Assembly: GCA_035493475.1 (NCBI GenBank)
Contig: DATJIF010000201.1
Location: forward strand, 54,412-118,411
Source: Actinospica sp035493475
GTDB taxonomy: Bacteria; Actinomycetota; Actinomycetes; Streptomycetales; Catenulisporaceae
Direction: 5' to 3'
Length of the DNA: 64,000 nt
Every line of letters begins with the position of its first letter. Within the stretch, counting starts at the first letter, position 1. Below, piece after piece: positions 50,608 through 59,172 of this stretch. The notes beneath the pieces were generated by a model. That model was not told where the DNA came from, searched no databases, and saw only the letters and a list, made by a program, of their open reading frames with translations. The position numbers and the translations under genes were made by a program.

Positions 50608-51486
50608 GTGATCTGGCAGCCGTCTGACTTCGTGCCGCACCTGGCCGCGCCGGTGCGGATCGTCGATGTCGAATTCGAGGACCTCGAACAGCCTGTAGCC
50701 AGGGTGCGGCTGGCGCTGCGCGCGCCGACCCCGGTCGGCCAGCAGCCGCCGGTTCCCCGCGTGCCGGCTCATATCATGGGCCTGGTTCTGCCGGAGGCGC
50801 ACGAGATGGACCTGCCCGGCCAGCCGGCGCAGGTCAGGGCCGAATACGAGGCCGTTGCCGCGTGGGAGGGCAAGTACAGCTTCGCGGAGGTGCTCGTGGC
50901 GTGCGCGCCGTCGGTGGGCACGACGCTGGCGATCGACAGCCTGATAACGCGCTACGAGCGCACGATCGGGGTGCTGACCGAGGAGGGCACGTGCGCGGTC
51001 GCGCGCCGTGAAGGCTACCGCGGCCCCGGCCGCGGGCGCGTGATCACCCTCGGCGAGCCCGAGGGCGCGGAGCCTGGGCCGTCATGGCTGTATCCCTCGG
51101 CCCTGCACGCGTACCTGACCGAGATCAACTGGCGCGAATACCAGCGCGCGGGCCAGTTCGTCGACGGCGTGCACGAGCTCCCCGACCCGCCCCGGGCCCT
51201 GCTGGTGGAGTACGACGGGCACACGCACCGGGTCGAGGTGCTGAACGTCGAGTCGGCCTTCTGGGCGAAGCGGGCCTTCCCGAGGCCGGAGACCCAGCTG
51301 TGGATCTTCAAGCAGCTGTGGAACGCAAGCTTCCCGAACCAGCGCTTCCCCCTGCTCTGGGCTATGAATCACTCGACGGACCCGTACCGGGTGCCGCCGC
51401 CGCCGTTCGCGATGACCGAGAGCCAGCACGCGCGCCTGGCAGAGATCTGGTACGAAGCCTTCTCGAACGACCTCCCGTTCAGGTGA
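50608..51486 (+). CDS. FVPH-domain protein, short form
   Basis: A 292-residue protein that consists of the same domain as the first 275 residues of the 43-kb protein: DFVPHLAAPVRIVD start, GLVLPEAHEMDL, DGVHELPDPP and YRVPPPPFAMTE at the end. The conserved GVHELPD and RVPPPP patches are likely functional surfaces. No catalytic motif is apparent. GTG start without ribosome site, probably leaderless. The two forms define an unnamed domain family in this organism. Confidence 0.72.
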   Translation: MIWQPSDFVPHLAAPVRIVDVEFEDLEQPVARVRLALRAPTPVGQQPPVPRVPAHIMGLVLPEAHEMDLPGQPAQVRAEYEAVAAWEGKYSFAEVLVACAPSVGTTLAIDSLITRYERTIGVLTEEGTCAVARREGYRGPGRGRVITLGEPEGAEPGPSWLYPSALHAYLTEINWREYQRAGQFVDGVHELPDPPRALLVEYDGHTHRVEVLNVESAFWAKRAFPRPETQLWIFKQLWNASFPNQRFPLLWAMNHSTDPYRVPPPPFAMTESQHARLAEIWYEAFSNDLPFR

Positions 51487-51535
51487 CCGGCACGCGCTGT
51501 GCTCGGCCCCGCATCGGCGGGCGCGCCGCGGGGCG

Positions 51536-51859
51536 TTACAGCGGCCCGCAGCCGTCGCTGCCCGCGAGTCGTGCGAGCTGGTAGGTCAGCACGATGCGCT
51601 CGGCCGTCGGCAGATCGGCCCCTGCGCGCACGGCGGCGGCCACGGCGTCCGCGTCACCGCCACGGCCGGCAGCAAGCAGGTCGAGCGCGACCTGCGCCCA
51701 CCCGGCCCCGTGCGAGCGCGCCGCTGCGAACCGTCCACCGGCTCCGGCGGCCTGCCCGGGGGCAAGTGCGGCGGCGAGCTGCGCGAGCTGCTGGAGAGCC
51801 TCATCGTGCCCGAGCCGGATGCGGACGGGGGGATCGAAACGGACATCCGCGTTGGTCAC
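51536..51859 (-). CDS. Small helical protein, 107 aa
   Basis: Contains RIRLGHDEALQQLAQLAAALA and AVRAGADLPTAERIVLTYQLAR. GTG start lies 6 nt after a TAGTGT -10 box, so probably leaderless. Convergent with the FVPH gene. Function unknown. Confidence 0.6.
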   Translation of the reverse strand: MTNADVRFDPPVRIRLGHDEALQQLAQLAAALAPGQAAGAGGRFAAARSHGAGWAQVALDLLAAGRGGDADAVAAAVRAGADLPTAERIVLTYQLARLAGSDGCGPL

Positions 51860-51865
51860 ACGGCC

Positions 51866-51871
51866 ACACTA
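51866..51871 (-). promoter_or_regulatory. Leaderless-promoter -10 box
   Basis: TAGTGT on the minus strand, 6 nt before the GTG at 51859. Confidence 0.55.
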
Positions 51872-52054
51872 GCGAAACGGGTTGATACAGCGGCAGGCGC
51901 CTCGGCCGCCGGGCCCCGCCCGTGCCGACGCGCTTCGCCGACAACGCACCCTGGAGACCGCCCGGAGCCCCCTTCCCTGGTGACAGGGCGGTTACGGTCC
52001 GCCATGCTATGCTCAGGATGCTGATCATCGATGCGTCGACCACGCGGAGGGGCC

Positions 52055-52597
52055 GTGCCTGTCGCACAACAGCCGGGGCTCACCAGCACCCGGATCATCC
52101 ACGTGGGCACGCACATCACCCACACCATCGCGGCGCTGCCCAACTGGCACCCGTGCGGAAAGGCCCACGGGCATTCGATCCGCGTTGCCGCCGTCATGAA
52201 CTGGCCCGCCCCGGGCCCGGATGCGGCCGGGCGGATCGAGGACGAAGCGGCCACCGTGCTCGACGCGCGCAGGACCGCGGTCCCTACCGGCCCGGCCTGG
52301 GCGGCGTTCGAGACCGCGACGGCTCTCGTTGAGCGGGAGATCGAGGAAGCCAGGCACCTGAACTCGCTCGGCGAGACCTCGACCGACATGGCCGACGAAG
52401 AGCACCTGGCCCGCTACGTCCACGGGTTCATCACCGCGCGGATCCCCGCCCCGTTGCACGAGGGATTGACCGTCTACGTCAGCTTCCGCAGCTACGCGGG
52501 GCCGAACGCCTGGATCGACTACCGGTGGCCCGAAGCCGCACCCGGCGAGCCGATCCAGTTCCCGGAGACGGAGCCCGGCGCAACCTACCGGCCGTGA
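52055..52597 (+). CDS. 6-pyruvoyl-tetrahydropterin synthase/QueD-like protein
   Basis: A 180-residue protein. WHPCGKAHGHSIRVAAVMN matches the Cys...HGH zinc/catalytic segment of the PTPS/QueD fold. ETSTDMADEEHLARYVHGFI fits its helix after the TSE motif, and EGLTVYVSFRSYAG may form a late strand. QueD acts in queuosine/7-deazaguanine synthesis, but no other que gene is here, so the assignment to that pathway is open. GTG at 52055 with GGAGG 4 bases upstream; an ATG at 52031 is the alternative. Confidence 0.55.
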   Translation: MPVAQQPGLTSTRIIHVGTHITHTIAALPNWHPCGKAHGHSIRVAAVMNWPAPGPDAAGRIEDEAATVLDARRTAVPTGPAWAAFETATALVEREIEEARHLNSLGETSTDMADEEHLARYVHGFITARIPAPLHEGLTVYVSFRSYAGPNAWIDYRWPEAAPGEPIQFPETEPGATYRP

Positions 52598-52625
52598 CCG
52601 TCGCGCCCGCCACCCGGCGGTGCCC

Positions 52626-52655
52626 GTGACATCGCGTGCCCGGCCAGCCTATGAT
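52626..52655 (+). promoter_or_regulatory. Sigma-70-like promoter
   Basis: GTGACA (52626-52631), an 18-bp spacer and TATGAT (52650-52655), 8 nt before the ATG at 52664. Confidence 0.65.
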
Positions 52656-52663
52656 CCGTAGCC

Positions 52664-53662
52664 ATGGCGAGCATCGGGGCGGGGATACGGGCATGGAAGG
52701 CGCGGCGCACGCGCGGCGCGGCTTCGAACCCTGACACATCTGGCACGCCCGCCCCGGACCCGGCTGTGGCGGCGGTGCTCGTCGAGATCGGCCGAAACGG
52801 CGCGCGCGAGCGCGACCTCGACCCGGACGCGCTACGGCTGTCCGAGGCCGGGCTGGCTGGCCCGGAACTCGCCCGAGCGGTAGAACGCGGCCGAGACGCG
52901 GTCCTTGCGCTGTTCTATGCCGCGCTCGCGACCGGGCAGGCCGACATTCTGCTCGCGGCCGCGCTGGTGCGCGCCTGCTTCCTCTACGAGCCGGGATGCT
53001 CGCCGGAGCCGGATGTGCGCGAGGCCACCGAATGGGGCGCACCCGTCGTTACGGGGCTGCGGACCTTGGCCGAGACCCCGGAAGACCGAGCGCCCGAACT
53101 GGTGGCGGGCATGGTCGAGCTAATGCTGAGCCTCAACGGCGCCGACCGGGAGGACCTGGTGGTTTTCCTCGCCGAGCGCGCCGCGAGCGTCGACCGGTAT
53201 ACCGGCGGCGCCGAGGTCGAGCGCGCGATCGCCGCGATCGTCGAACCCGCGGCCGAGGCCCTCGGCGCTGCGGGGCTCGGCTACCCGCTCACGATGCTCC
53301 TGGCGATCCTCAAGGCCGGATTCGAGAAGATCGCCTTTGAAAGACTCGTGCTGCTCACGCTCCAGCGGCCCGGGGTGCTCGCGCCGCTGCACACGCTGCT
53401 GCTGGCCCTCGCGGGCAACACCGGAATCGCCATCCCCGCCGCGGGTGGGAAGACCACGCGCGCCCGGCCGCCGGAGGAAACCCGGGTCCTTGCGACCGAC
53501 CGTCGCATCGTCGCCCTGCTGCAGCGGCGCCGGATGGACGAGGCCGCTGAGCTGGCCGACGAGTTCCGCAACGCCACCGAGCGCACCCAGAACCTCGCCT
53601 GCTGGATCCTGGCCAACGCGCTCGCCGAATCACTTCCCGTCGGCCCGTGGCGCGCCGGATGA
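52664..53662 (+). CDS. Uncharacterised helical protein, 332 aa
   Basis: Ala/Leu/Glu-rich, all-helical prediction with segments such as GRDAVLALFYAALATGQADI, VAGMVELMLSLNGADREDL and YPLTMLLAILKAGFEKIAF. The amphipathic periodicity suggests a solenoid. It is not a membrane protein despite hydrophobic helices. Preceded by a good promoter and probably near-leaderless. No family recognised. Confidence 0.65.
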   Translation: MASIGAGIRAWKARRTRGAASNPDTSGTPAPDPAVAAVLVEIGRNGARERDLDPDALRLSEAGLAGPELARAVERGRDAVLALFYAALATGQADILLAAALVRACFLYEPGCSPEPDVREATEWGAPVVTGLRTLAETPEDRAPELVAGMVELMLSLNGADREDLVVFLAERAASVDRYTGGAEVERAIAAIVEPAAEALGAAGLGYPLTMLLAILKAGFEKIAFERLVLLTLQRPGVLAPLHTLLLALAGNTGIAIPAAGGKTTRARPPEETRVLATDRRIVALLQRRRMDEAAELADEFRNATERTQNLACWILANALAESLPVGPWRAG

Positions 53663-53746
53663 CCGCTCTCGCCGATACGCCGTGCAGCGGCATATCGCGC
53701 CTTTCCGGGCCAGGGCGTTGTTCGCGCGGCTTGCGACCGCGCTCGG

Positions 53747-54187
53747 TCACGCCTGGGCGTGTGCGGCCAGCGGCGCGGTGAGGCGGCGCAGCCGCCGTGC
53801 TCGCGCGGCCACGGGCAGGCGGTGGAGCACGGCGAGCGCCTCGCGCCCGCCGATCTCGCGGGTGATGGCGCGGGTTTCCTGCACCGCGCGCTTCAGCGAG
53901 AGCTTACGCCCGGCGTACATCGTCTCCACGCCGCTCGCCTTCAGGATCAGGCCGTGGTAGGCGCGCGCCGTCTCGTCGTCGATCCCGTACTCGACCAGCA
54001 TCCGCCGCGCATCCGCGGGTATCTCCTCGCCGATAACGACCTGCGTGAGCGCCGTGGTGATCTCGCTGGTGTGCGCGATCGCCCCGATGAACTCCAAGCC
54101 GCTCATGGTGGATCGAAACAGTGCGTACGATCCCGCGGCCAGGACGGGAAGTCCAATCATCGTGATCAGGATCATCGCCTTGAGCAC
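53747..54187 (-). CDS. Small membrane-anchored protein, 146 aa
   Basis: N-terminal hydrophobic helix (AMILITMIGLPVLAAGSYALF) and a soluble tail with DARRMLVEYGIDDETARAY and RKLSLKRAVQETRAITREIGG, ending in a basic Arg-rich segment. GGAAAGGA precedes the GTG. Convergent with the previous gene. Function unknown. Confidence 0.6.
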   Translation of the reverse strand: MLKAMILITMIGLPVLAAGSYALFRSTMSGLEFIGAIAHTSEITTALTQVVIGEEIPADARRMLVEYGIDDETARAYHGLILKASGVETMYAGRKLSLKRAVQETRAITREIGGREALAVLHRLPVAARARRLRRLTAPLAAHAQA

Positions 54188-54517
54188 CGGCCGGTCCTTT
54201 CCTCGCTGCTCTCTTCGATCGATGGCGTTCGCGCAGGGCAGGCCGCGCGTACGGTCGGTGACCCCTCACCCCGCGGCACCGGAGGTGCCAGGTTCCTGGT
54301 CCGCGAGGCACCATCGTAGTAGGGCGAGTCCGCGCTGGGGCATGACGCGAGTATGGCTCCCCGACCAGTTGGCCGGTGACTTTCGCCGGCGTCTCCGTCG
54401 CGCGGTGAGCCTGCGCTCTGCGCATCGCCGGTGAGGAACCTGGCCGATCTTGCCGCTACGCTCCGCAGCGGCCTCTCTCGTCTGTCCGGGACAGGGCGTC
54501 GTTCGCGCCGTTTGCGG
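54188..54517. other. Intergenic region without a supported gene
   Basis: 330 bases between two minus-strand genes. Only short frames occur (for example 30 codons from about 54342). Nothing recognised. Confidence 0.4.
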
Positions 54518-55324
54518 CTAGGGCTTGAAGGCGACGGCGGCGTAGACGCTGGCCTCGGCGTCGCTGATATCGGAGAGGCGGTCGGATTCGTCGGGCCGCC
54601 AGCGGTGGGTGGTGGTGATTCCCGGGTCTGTCAGCACCCAGCCGGTGAAAAACCGTTCGAACTCGGCTCGGGTGCGCGGCTGGGCGGAGGTGCCGGCGGA
54701 CCGGTAGATATCGGTGGTCTTGTTCGCCGCGTCGGGGGCGAAGTCGGCCGTGCCGTGCGAGATGACCAGCGCGCTGCCCGGGGCCAGGGCGTCCTTGAGG
54801 ATCTCGACGACCGCGTGGGCGCCGCGCTCGTCGGTGACGAAGTGCAGCACCGCGTTCAGGCTCAAAGCCACCGGCTCGCTCAGATCGAGCGCGGCGCTCA
54901 GGTCGGCGGAGGCGAGGATCGAGGCGGGGTCGGTCAGGTCGGCCTGGACGTACGCGGTACGTCCCTCGGGGCTCGATTTGAGCAGCGCCTGGGCGTGGGC
55001 CAGCACGATCGGATCGTTATCGACGTAGACCACGCGCGCGGACGGGGTTGTTCGCTGGGCGATCTCGTGCAGGTTCGGGCTGGTCGGGATCCCGGTGCCG
55101 ATATCGAGGAACTGGCTGATGCCGTAGTCGGCCAGGAAGCTTGTGGAGCGGTGCATGAAGTCCCGGTTGGCGCGGGCCGCGACCAGGGCCGCCGGGAAAG
55201 CCGTCAGGACGCGTGAGACCGCCTCGCGGTCCGCGGCGAAGTTGGTGCGCCCGCCCAGGTAGTAGTCGTACATGCGCGCCGTGTGCGGCCGGTCGAGCTG
55301 GAGGTCTATGGCGTTATCGTCCAC
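54518..55324 (-). CDS. SAM-dependent methyltransferase, DUF574 type
   Basis: A 268-residue protein of the S-adenosyl methyltransferase family (PF04672) abundant in actinomycetes. It has the diagnostic start RPHTARMYDYYLGGRTNFAA, then FLDIGTGIPTSPNLHEIA (SAM motif I), VVYVDNDPIVLAHAQALL (acidic strand-2 end) and LNAVLHFV. GTG start. The family is large and mostly uncharacterised. It stands alone here and diverges from the sigma factor operon. Confidence 0.93.
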   Translation of the reverse strand: MDDNAIDLQLDRPHTARMYDYYLGGRTNFAADREAVSRVLTAFPAALVAARANRDFMHRSTSFLADYGISQFLDIGTGIPTSPNLHEIAQRTTPSARVVYVDNDPIVLAHAQALLKSSPEGRTAYVQADLTDPASILASADLSAALDLSEPVALSLNAVLHFVTDERGAHAVVEILKDALAPGSALVISHGTADFAPDAANKTTDIYRSAGTSAQPRTRAEFERFFTGWVLTDPGITTTHRWRPDESDRLSDISDAEASVYAAVAFKP

Positions 55325-55665
55325 GGGGTCTCCTCACCTGCCAACGCCGACATCGCCTCCCACCGTAGCCGTCCGTCACCGGGGCCGACCAGTACGGGGG
55401 CGGGGGTGCTCTCGAACGAAGTATCGCACAATCCTGAGTCAATGCCCGAGCGATACGCGACTGGCGGGGGTGATGGGAGTGCCGCCGCGGGCTCCCCGGG
55501 GCGGTAGATGATCCGCGAGCCCGTTGTGATCATGGGGCTACGCTCCGGCGAACTTTTCCGTACGGTCGTTGCACAATCCGTGCTCTGATTTGGTTTGCTG
55601 GGGTTTAGGAGCTCGTCACAGGACTCTCACACCGAATCGGTCGGTCTCCATCAGGGAGTATCGCG
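55325..55665. other. Divergent promoter region
   Basis: 341 bases between the methyltransferase and the Cys-rich gene. A TACGCT hexamer near 55539 could be a -10 box. No coding frame supported. Confidence 0.4.
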
Positions 55666-55905
55666 GTGGACGCACGGAGAGGCACACGGGACGTGACGAT
55701 AGACGTCGATCATCTGCTGGCGGCGGGAGTCGTGGTGCGCGTCGGCGGCGCCGATGTGTGGGCGGCGACCAGGCGCCTGCTCGGTGCCGGGGTACGCATC
55801 GGCACCGAGCAGCAGCTCGCCCGCCGCCAGGCGCGCTCGGATGCCGTGCCCGGGTGCGCGTCGTGCCGCGGCTGCGGCTGCGGCTGCGGCAAGGACGCTT
55901 CGTGA
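55666..55905 (+). CDS. Small protein with Cys-rich tail, 79 aa
   Basis: GTG after GGGAGTATCGCG. Body TIDVDHLLAAGVVVRVGGAD plus WAATRRLLGAGVRIG, then a dense Cys tail (GCASCRGCGCGCG). Its stop overlaps the sigma-factor start (GTGA), so production of the two is coupled. The six Cys residues could bind zinc or sense redox, making it a candidate partner or regulator of the sigma factor. No anti-sigma motif such as HxxxCxxC was found. Confidence 0.65.
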   Translation: MDARRGTRDVTIDVDHLLAAGVVVRVGGADVWAATRRLLGAGVRIGTEQQLARRQARSDAVPGCASCRGCGCGCGKDAS

Positions 55906-56459
55906 CCGGCGCCGACCGGCGCGCGCGCCGGTCGAAGACCGTGTTCGAGGTCTTCTACGACAAGCACCAGGACACCTGGCGCGGCTTCGCGTACCTGCAC
56001 ACCGGGGACGCGGCCAGCGCCGAGGAGATCACCGACCAGGTCACCGGCCGTCTCATGCAGACCTGGGACCACGCGCTCGCGCAGGAGAACGTCGCCGACT
56101 ACGCGTGGGACCTGCTCAAACGCACGGCCGAGCACTGGCTGCGCGAGCACGAGACGACCTCGAAGCTGGTTGAGACCGCCTCATTCGAACGGGTCGCGCG
56201 CGCACTGGCCGACTGCCGAGAGCAGTTCGAGGTGATGGAGGAATCCTTAGGGCTCTACAGCGCGATCGCCGAGCTGCCCGAGCGCCAGCGCGACGTGATC
56301 GTGCTGCGCTACGTCATGGGATGCCCCGACGAGACCGTGGCCGGCATCCTCGGCATCGCCGAGCCGACCGTGCGCTCGAACCTCCGCTTCGCCCGCCAGA
56401 GCCTCGAGCGGACCGCCGTCAAGCTTCGCCTGCTGCACACCACCGAAACCGAGGGATGA
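55902..56459 (+). CDS. ECF-like RNA polymerase sigma factor
   Basis: A 185-residue protein. Region 2 is diverged (FEVFYDKHQDTWRGFAYLHT with EEITDQVTGRLMQTW). Region 4 is clear: LPERQRDVIVLRYVMGCPD and ETVAGILGIAEPTVRSNLRF form the -35-binding HTH. Coupled to the Cys-rich peptide gene upstream. No classical anti-sigma gene follows; instead there is an uncharacterised gene and a STAS protein. Probably controls local genes under an unknown stress. Confidence 0.85.
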   Translation: MTGADRRARRSKTVFEVFYDKHQDTWRGFAYLHTGDAASAEEITDQVTGRLMQTWDHALAQENVADYAWDLLKRTAEHWLREHETTSKLVETASFERVARALADCREQFEVMEESLGLYSAIAELPERQRDVIVLRYVMGCPDETVAGILGIAEPTVRSNLRFARQSLERTAVKLRLLHTTETEG

Positions 56460-56465
56460 AAGAAC

Positions 56466-57161
56466 GTGTACCCCACCACCGGACCCGGAGCACCGATCGA
56501 TCTCTTGCTGGCCGACGCCTACATCGAGCCGTACTACGACTCGCAGGAGAGGCCGACGGCGGCCGAACGCATCGCGCGGCTCGCCGCCCGCGAACAGGAG
56601 GGCGCGATGCGCCAGCGGATGCGGGCCGAGCGCGAGCAGTTGGCCTACGAGCTCGACATGACCTGCGCCCTGGTGCTCGCGCACCCGAATGCCGCCGCGG
56701 TGCTCGCCCGGCTGGTTAACCGGCGCGACCTCGAGCCCGAAGGCGCTCTGGTGTTCGGCAGCCTGCTGCACCTGACCGGCCGCGATCAGGCATGCCGGTT
56801 CTGGTGGCAGTTCGCCGCGGGCAGCGGAAACCACCTCGCCGCGTACTGCTTGTATCTGCACCACGGCCGGGCCGGACGCGACAAGGACGCCGAACACTGG
56901 CGCGCCGAAGCCAAGGAACTGCGCGCCGGCACTCGCCCGGCAGTCTCGAGCCCGCGGCCGAGATCGCAAGGCCCGTTGCTGGCCCGCCGGGTCTACCTCG
57001 ACATTCTCGCCCAGTGCTACCGCGGCAACCGCCCGCAACTCCCGGTCGACGTCGAAGCCGTCATCAACCAACTCCTCGTCGAATGCGACGACATCGACTT
57101 CGGGGAGATACCGCAACCGAGCCCGCAACTTCACACCGCCCTGCTCGCCCGGGCCGCGTGA
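56466..57161 (+). CDS. Uncharacterised protein downstream of a sigma factor
   Basis: A 231-residue soluble protein with a disordered start (GAPIDLLLADAYIEPYY), a helical core (AAERIARLAAREQEGAMRQR, DQACRFWWQFAAGSGNHLAA) and a C-terminal NQLLVECDDIDFGEIPQ. The core resembles a small TPR-type helix pair. Starts 6 bases after the sigma gene, and its stop overlaps the STAS gene start. It may be the missing regulator of the sigma factor; no family recognised. Confidence 0.68.
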   Translation: MYPTTGPGAPIDLLLADAYIEPYYDSQERPTAAERIARLAAREQEGAMRQRMRAEREQLAYELDMTCALVLAHPNAAAVLARLVNRRDLEPEGALVFGSLLHLTGRDQACRFWWQFAAGSGNHLAAYCLYLHHGRAGRDKDAEHWRAEAKELRAGTRPAVSSPRPRSQGPLLARRVYLDILAQCYRGNRPQLPVDVEAVINQLLVECDDIDFGEIPQPSPQLHTALLARAA

Positions 57162-57709
57162 GCATGCGCGCCTTCCGCACAGCCCCCACCCGCACCGGTG
57201 CCGGGCCGCTGCGCTGCGGTAACTGCGCGGCGCAGCGACCCGCTGCCGGCGGGCCAGACTGTCCGTGGCACCTGCCCGACGCGACCGCGAACCCGACAGC
57301 GAGGGCGGTCACCGATGCCGCGCCGGCCTTTCACGTGAACCACGTGCGCCGCGCTGGCGGTCACGCTCTTGTCCGGGTGACCGGCGAACTCGACCTGCAC
57401 ACCGCCTGCGACCTGCACTTCCAGCTGCGCTCGCTGCTCACGGACACGCCCCGGATCGCGATGGACCTCAGCGGGCTCGCGTTTACCGACGCCGCCGGGA
57501 TCAGAGCTCTGCTCCAGGCCGCGCAGGCAGCACAAGCCGTCGGCGGCTGGCTGCGCCTGGTCGACGTCGGCCCGCGCGTCCACCGCGTTGTCGAGATCCT
57601 GCGCCTCGATCGTGCCCTTGCGCTCTACGCCAGCGAATACGACGCCCTGCACGAGCGCGAACGGATCTACTTCACCGCCTCCCGTTCGAGCGCCGTACCG
57701 GCGCGGTGA
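57158..57709 (+). CDS. STAS-domain protein without phosphorylatable Ser
   Basis: A 183-residue protein. The N-terminus has a CGNC...CPWHL cluster that might bind metal. Residues 65-165 form a STAS domain of the anti-sigma-antagonist type (VRVTGELDLHTACDLHFQL, MDLSGLAFTDAAGIRALLQA). In active antagonists the loop reads DSSG or DSxG and its Ser is phosphorylated; here it reads DAAG. It would therefore behave as permanently unphosphorylated. Coupled to the upstream gene by GTGA. Confidence 0.83.
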   Translation: MSMRAFRTAPTRTGAGPLRCGNCAAQRPAAGGPDCPWHLPDATANPTARAVTDAAPAFHVNHVRRAGGHALVRVTGELDLHTACDLHFQLRSLLTDTPRIAMDLSGLAFTDAAGIRALLQAAQAAQAVGGWLRLVDVGPRVHRVVEILRLDRALALYASEYDALHERERIYFTASRSSAVPAR

Positions 57710-57878
57710 ATCGGGACGGTGGAGCCATGAACCAGATCGGCCGGCGGCCGGGTTGAGGCCGCCGCACCCGACCTAGGGATGGCGCCGCGGCGAATCAACG
57801 CGCCAAGCCGCACGTCACGCGGCGATCGACGACGATCGTCCCGCAGCGCTTCGGGGCACGCGTGTGGACGGCTGCCCG

Positions 57879-57884
57879 TAGGCT
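57879..57884 (+). promoter_or_regulatory. Leaderless-promoter -10 box
   Basis: TAGGCT, 7 nt before the ATG at 57892. Confidence 0.6.
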
Positions 57885-57891
57885 CTGCGGC

Positions 57892-58425
57892 ATGCGCTCA
57901 CTGATCGAGGCCGTCCGTCACCACGAGGCGGCTTCCGCGTTTCTCGCCGGCTCCTGCGACTTCGACCTCGCCTGGAACGGGCATGTCGAACCTGTGCACC
58001 TTGCCTCAGGAATGGCACTGGAAGGCTTCGCCCGCGACGCGGCGGGCGGAACGTACTTCTTCTGCGGCGGCGGGGCGGAAGAGCGCCCGGTGTTGTACGC
58101 GGACTCCGAGGGCGGCGCCGCGCTCGTAGCCGTGGGACTGTCGGAGCTCCTGCGCCTCGTGCTCGTTGCGCCGTGGTGGCGCGACCGCGCCGCCTTCACC
58201 GCCGAGGAGCTCCGGGACGAATTCCTCGCTGACAGCCCCGACCTCGAAGCGGACAGGGACCGCGTCGCCGGGCTTCTCGGGCTCGAACTGCCCTCGGAGG
58301 AGGCCGCCATCGGCAGGCTGTACGAGGTGGCGCTCGGCATCGGCGCCAGCTTCGAGCTGATCTTCACCCCCGAGGGCACCGCCTACCGGCGATTGATCAC
58401 CGGCTCACCGCGCGCAGACTCGTGA
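57892..58425 (+). CDS. SUKH/SMI1-like hypothetical protein
   Basis: A 177-residue acidic protein with GMALEGFARDAAGGTYFFCG, then RPVLYADSEGGAALVAVGLS and ELLRLVLVAPWW. This order (ligand-like GG-Y strand, D-EG turn, then S-L-x-E-x-L helix) resembles SMI1/KNR4 (SUKH) proteins, many of which are immunity proteins of toxin systems. The match is from pattern only. Probably leaderless. It opens a stretch of immunity-like genes. Confidence 0.5.
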   Translation: MRSLIEAVRHHEAASAFLAGSCDFDLAWNGHVEPVHLASGMALEGFARDAAGGTYFFCGGGAEERPVLYADSEGGAALVAVGLSELLRLVLVAPWWRDRAAFTAEELRDEFLADSPDLEADRDRVAGLLGLELPSEEAAIGRLYEVALGIGASFELIFTPEGTAYRRLITGSPRADS

Positions 58426-58457
58426 CCGTCTTCACGTAGGACCTCGCCGCATATCGG

Positions 58458-58686
58458 CTAGAGGTCGAAGGGCTGATAGGCCAGCGCCTGCCCGACGACC
58501 TGCACGGCTGTGGGCAGCCGATGCGGCGCCGGATGAAAGATCAAGCCGCCGACGTGCGGGCAGCCCAGCCCTCGCTCGAGCCTCTGCAGCAGTTCGACGG
58601 CGTAGGCGTCGCTCGCGTAATCGCCGCCGATCAGTCGACCCACCCAGCCCGACCGCTTCGGTACGGCTCATCCGCTCGGCGCTCAT
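58458..58686 (-). pseudogene. e9imm-like immunity protein gene with frameshift
   Basis: ATG at 58686 (GGAGG 4 bases upstream) starts MSAERMSRTEAVGL. After the G run around 58642-58650 the frame must shift by one base to continue GRLIGGDYASDAYAVELLQR, then GLGCPHVGGLIFHP and ALAYQPFDL. Joined, the product resembles small actinomycete proteins annotated as e9imm (DNase-colicin-immunity-like). One extra G between CTG and GTG explains the break; an assembly error is possible. Confidence 0.6.
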
Positions 58687-58761
58687 TGATCCTCCATCGA
58701 GGCTTGTCCGGACTCAACAGGGACTCGCTGCATTTCGCCGGGCAGCGCTGGGCGCTGCCGG

Positions 58762-59172
58762 CTATTGGGGTTCCCACGGGTAGTCGGTGAGCAGCCCGGG
58801 GATATCCGGCGCGCGCAGGAGTACGGCGAGACCGGTTTCGCGTGGGGCGAGGTGGCGGCGGGGCACGGTGGTGTCGACATCGCCGATGAGGATTATCTCC
58901 TCTGCTGTGTCGTCGGAGACGACAAGGGAGTAGAAGGTGCCCTCGTGCAGCAGCGTGATGTAGGCGTACTCGTCGCCGACCGCGACCAGAAGGCAGGGGT
59001 CCTCGCAGTCGTTCCAGACGAACACCGGCTGATCGCGCTCCACGGCCTGCGCGTAGCAGCCGGGCAGTTCATCGGCGGTCATGACGGACTCCTGGTGCTT
59101 CGGCGACCGGACGTCGAGGACATACCGCTCCGTAGAGGTGACGGGCTCGATAACGGGTGGTCTCGTGTTCAC
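58762..59172 (-). CDS. Imm1-family immunity-like protein
   Basis: A 136-residue protein with CLLVAVGDEYAYITLLHEG (core strands), LIGDVDTTVPRRHLAPRETG and a terminal DYPWEPQ. This matches the Imm1 pattern (a P-R-x-L motif followed by an acidic W-E end). The GTG start overlaps the stop of the 114-aa gene, so the two are co-translated. A paralogue is at 62346. No polymorphic toxin gene is visible, so it may be an orphan immunity gene. Confidence 0.72.
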   Translation of the reverse strand: MNTRPPVIEPVTSTERYVLDVRSPKHQESVMTADELPGCYAQAVERDQPVFVWNDCEDPCLLVAVGDEYAYITLLHEGTFYSLVVSDDTAEEIILIGDVDTTVPRRHLAPRETGLAVLLRAPDIPGLLTDYPWEPQ

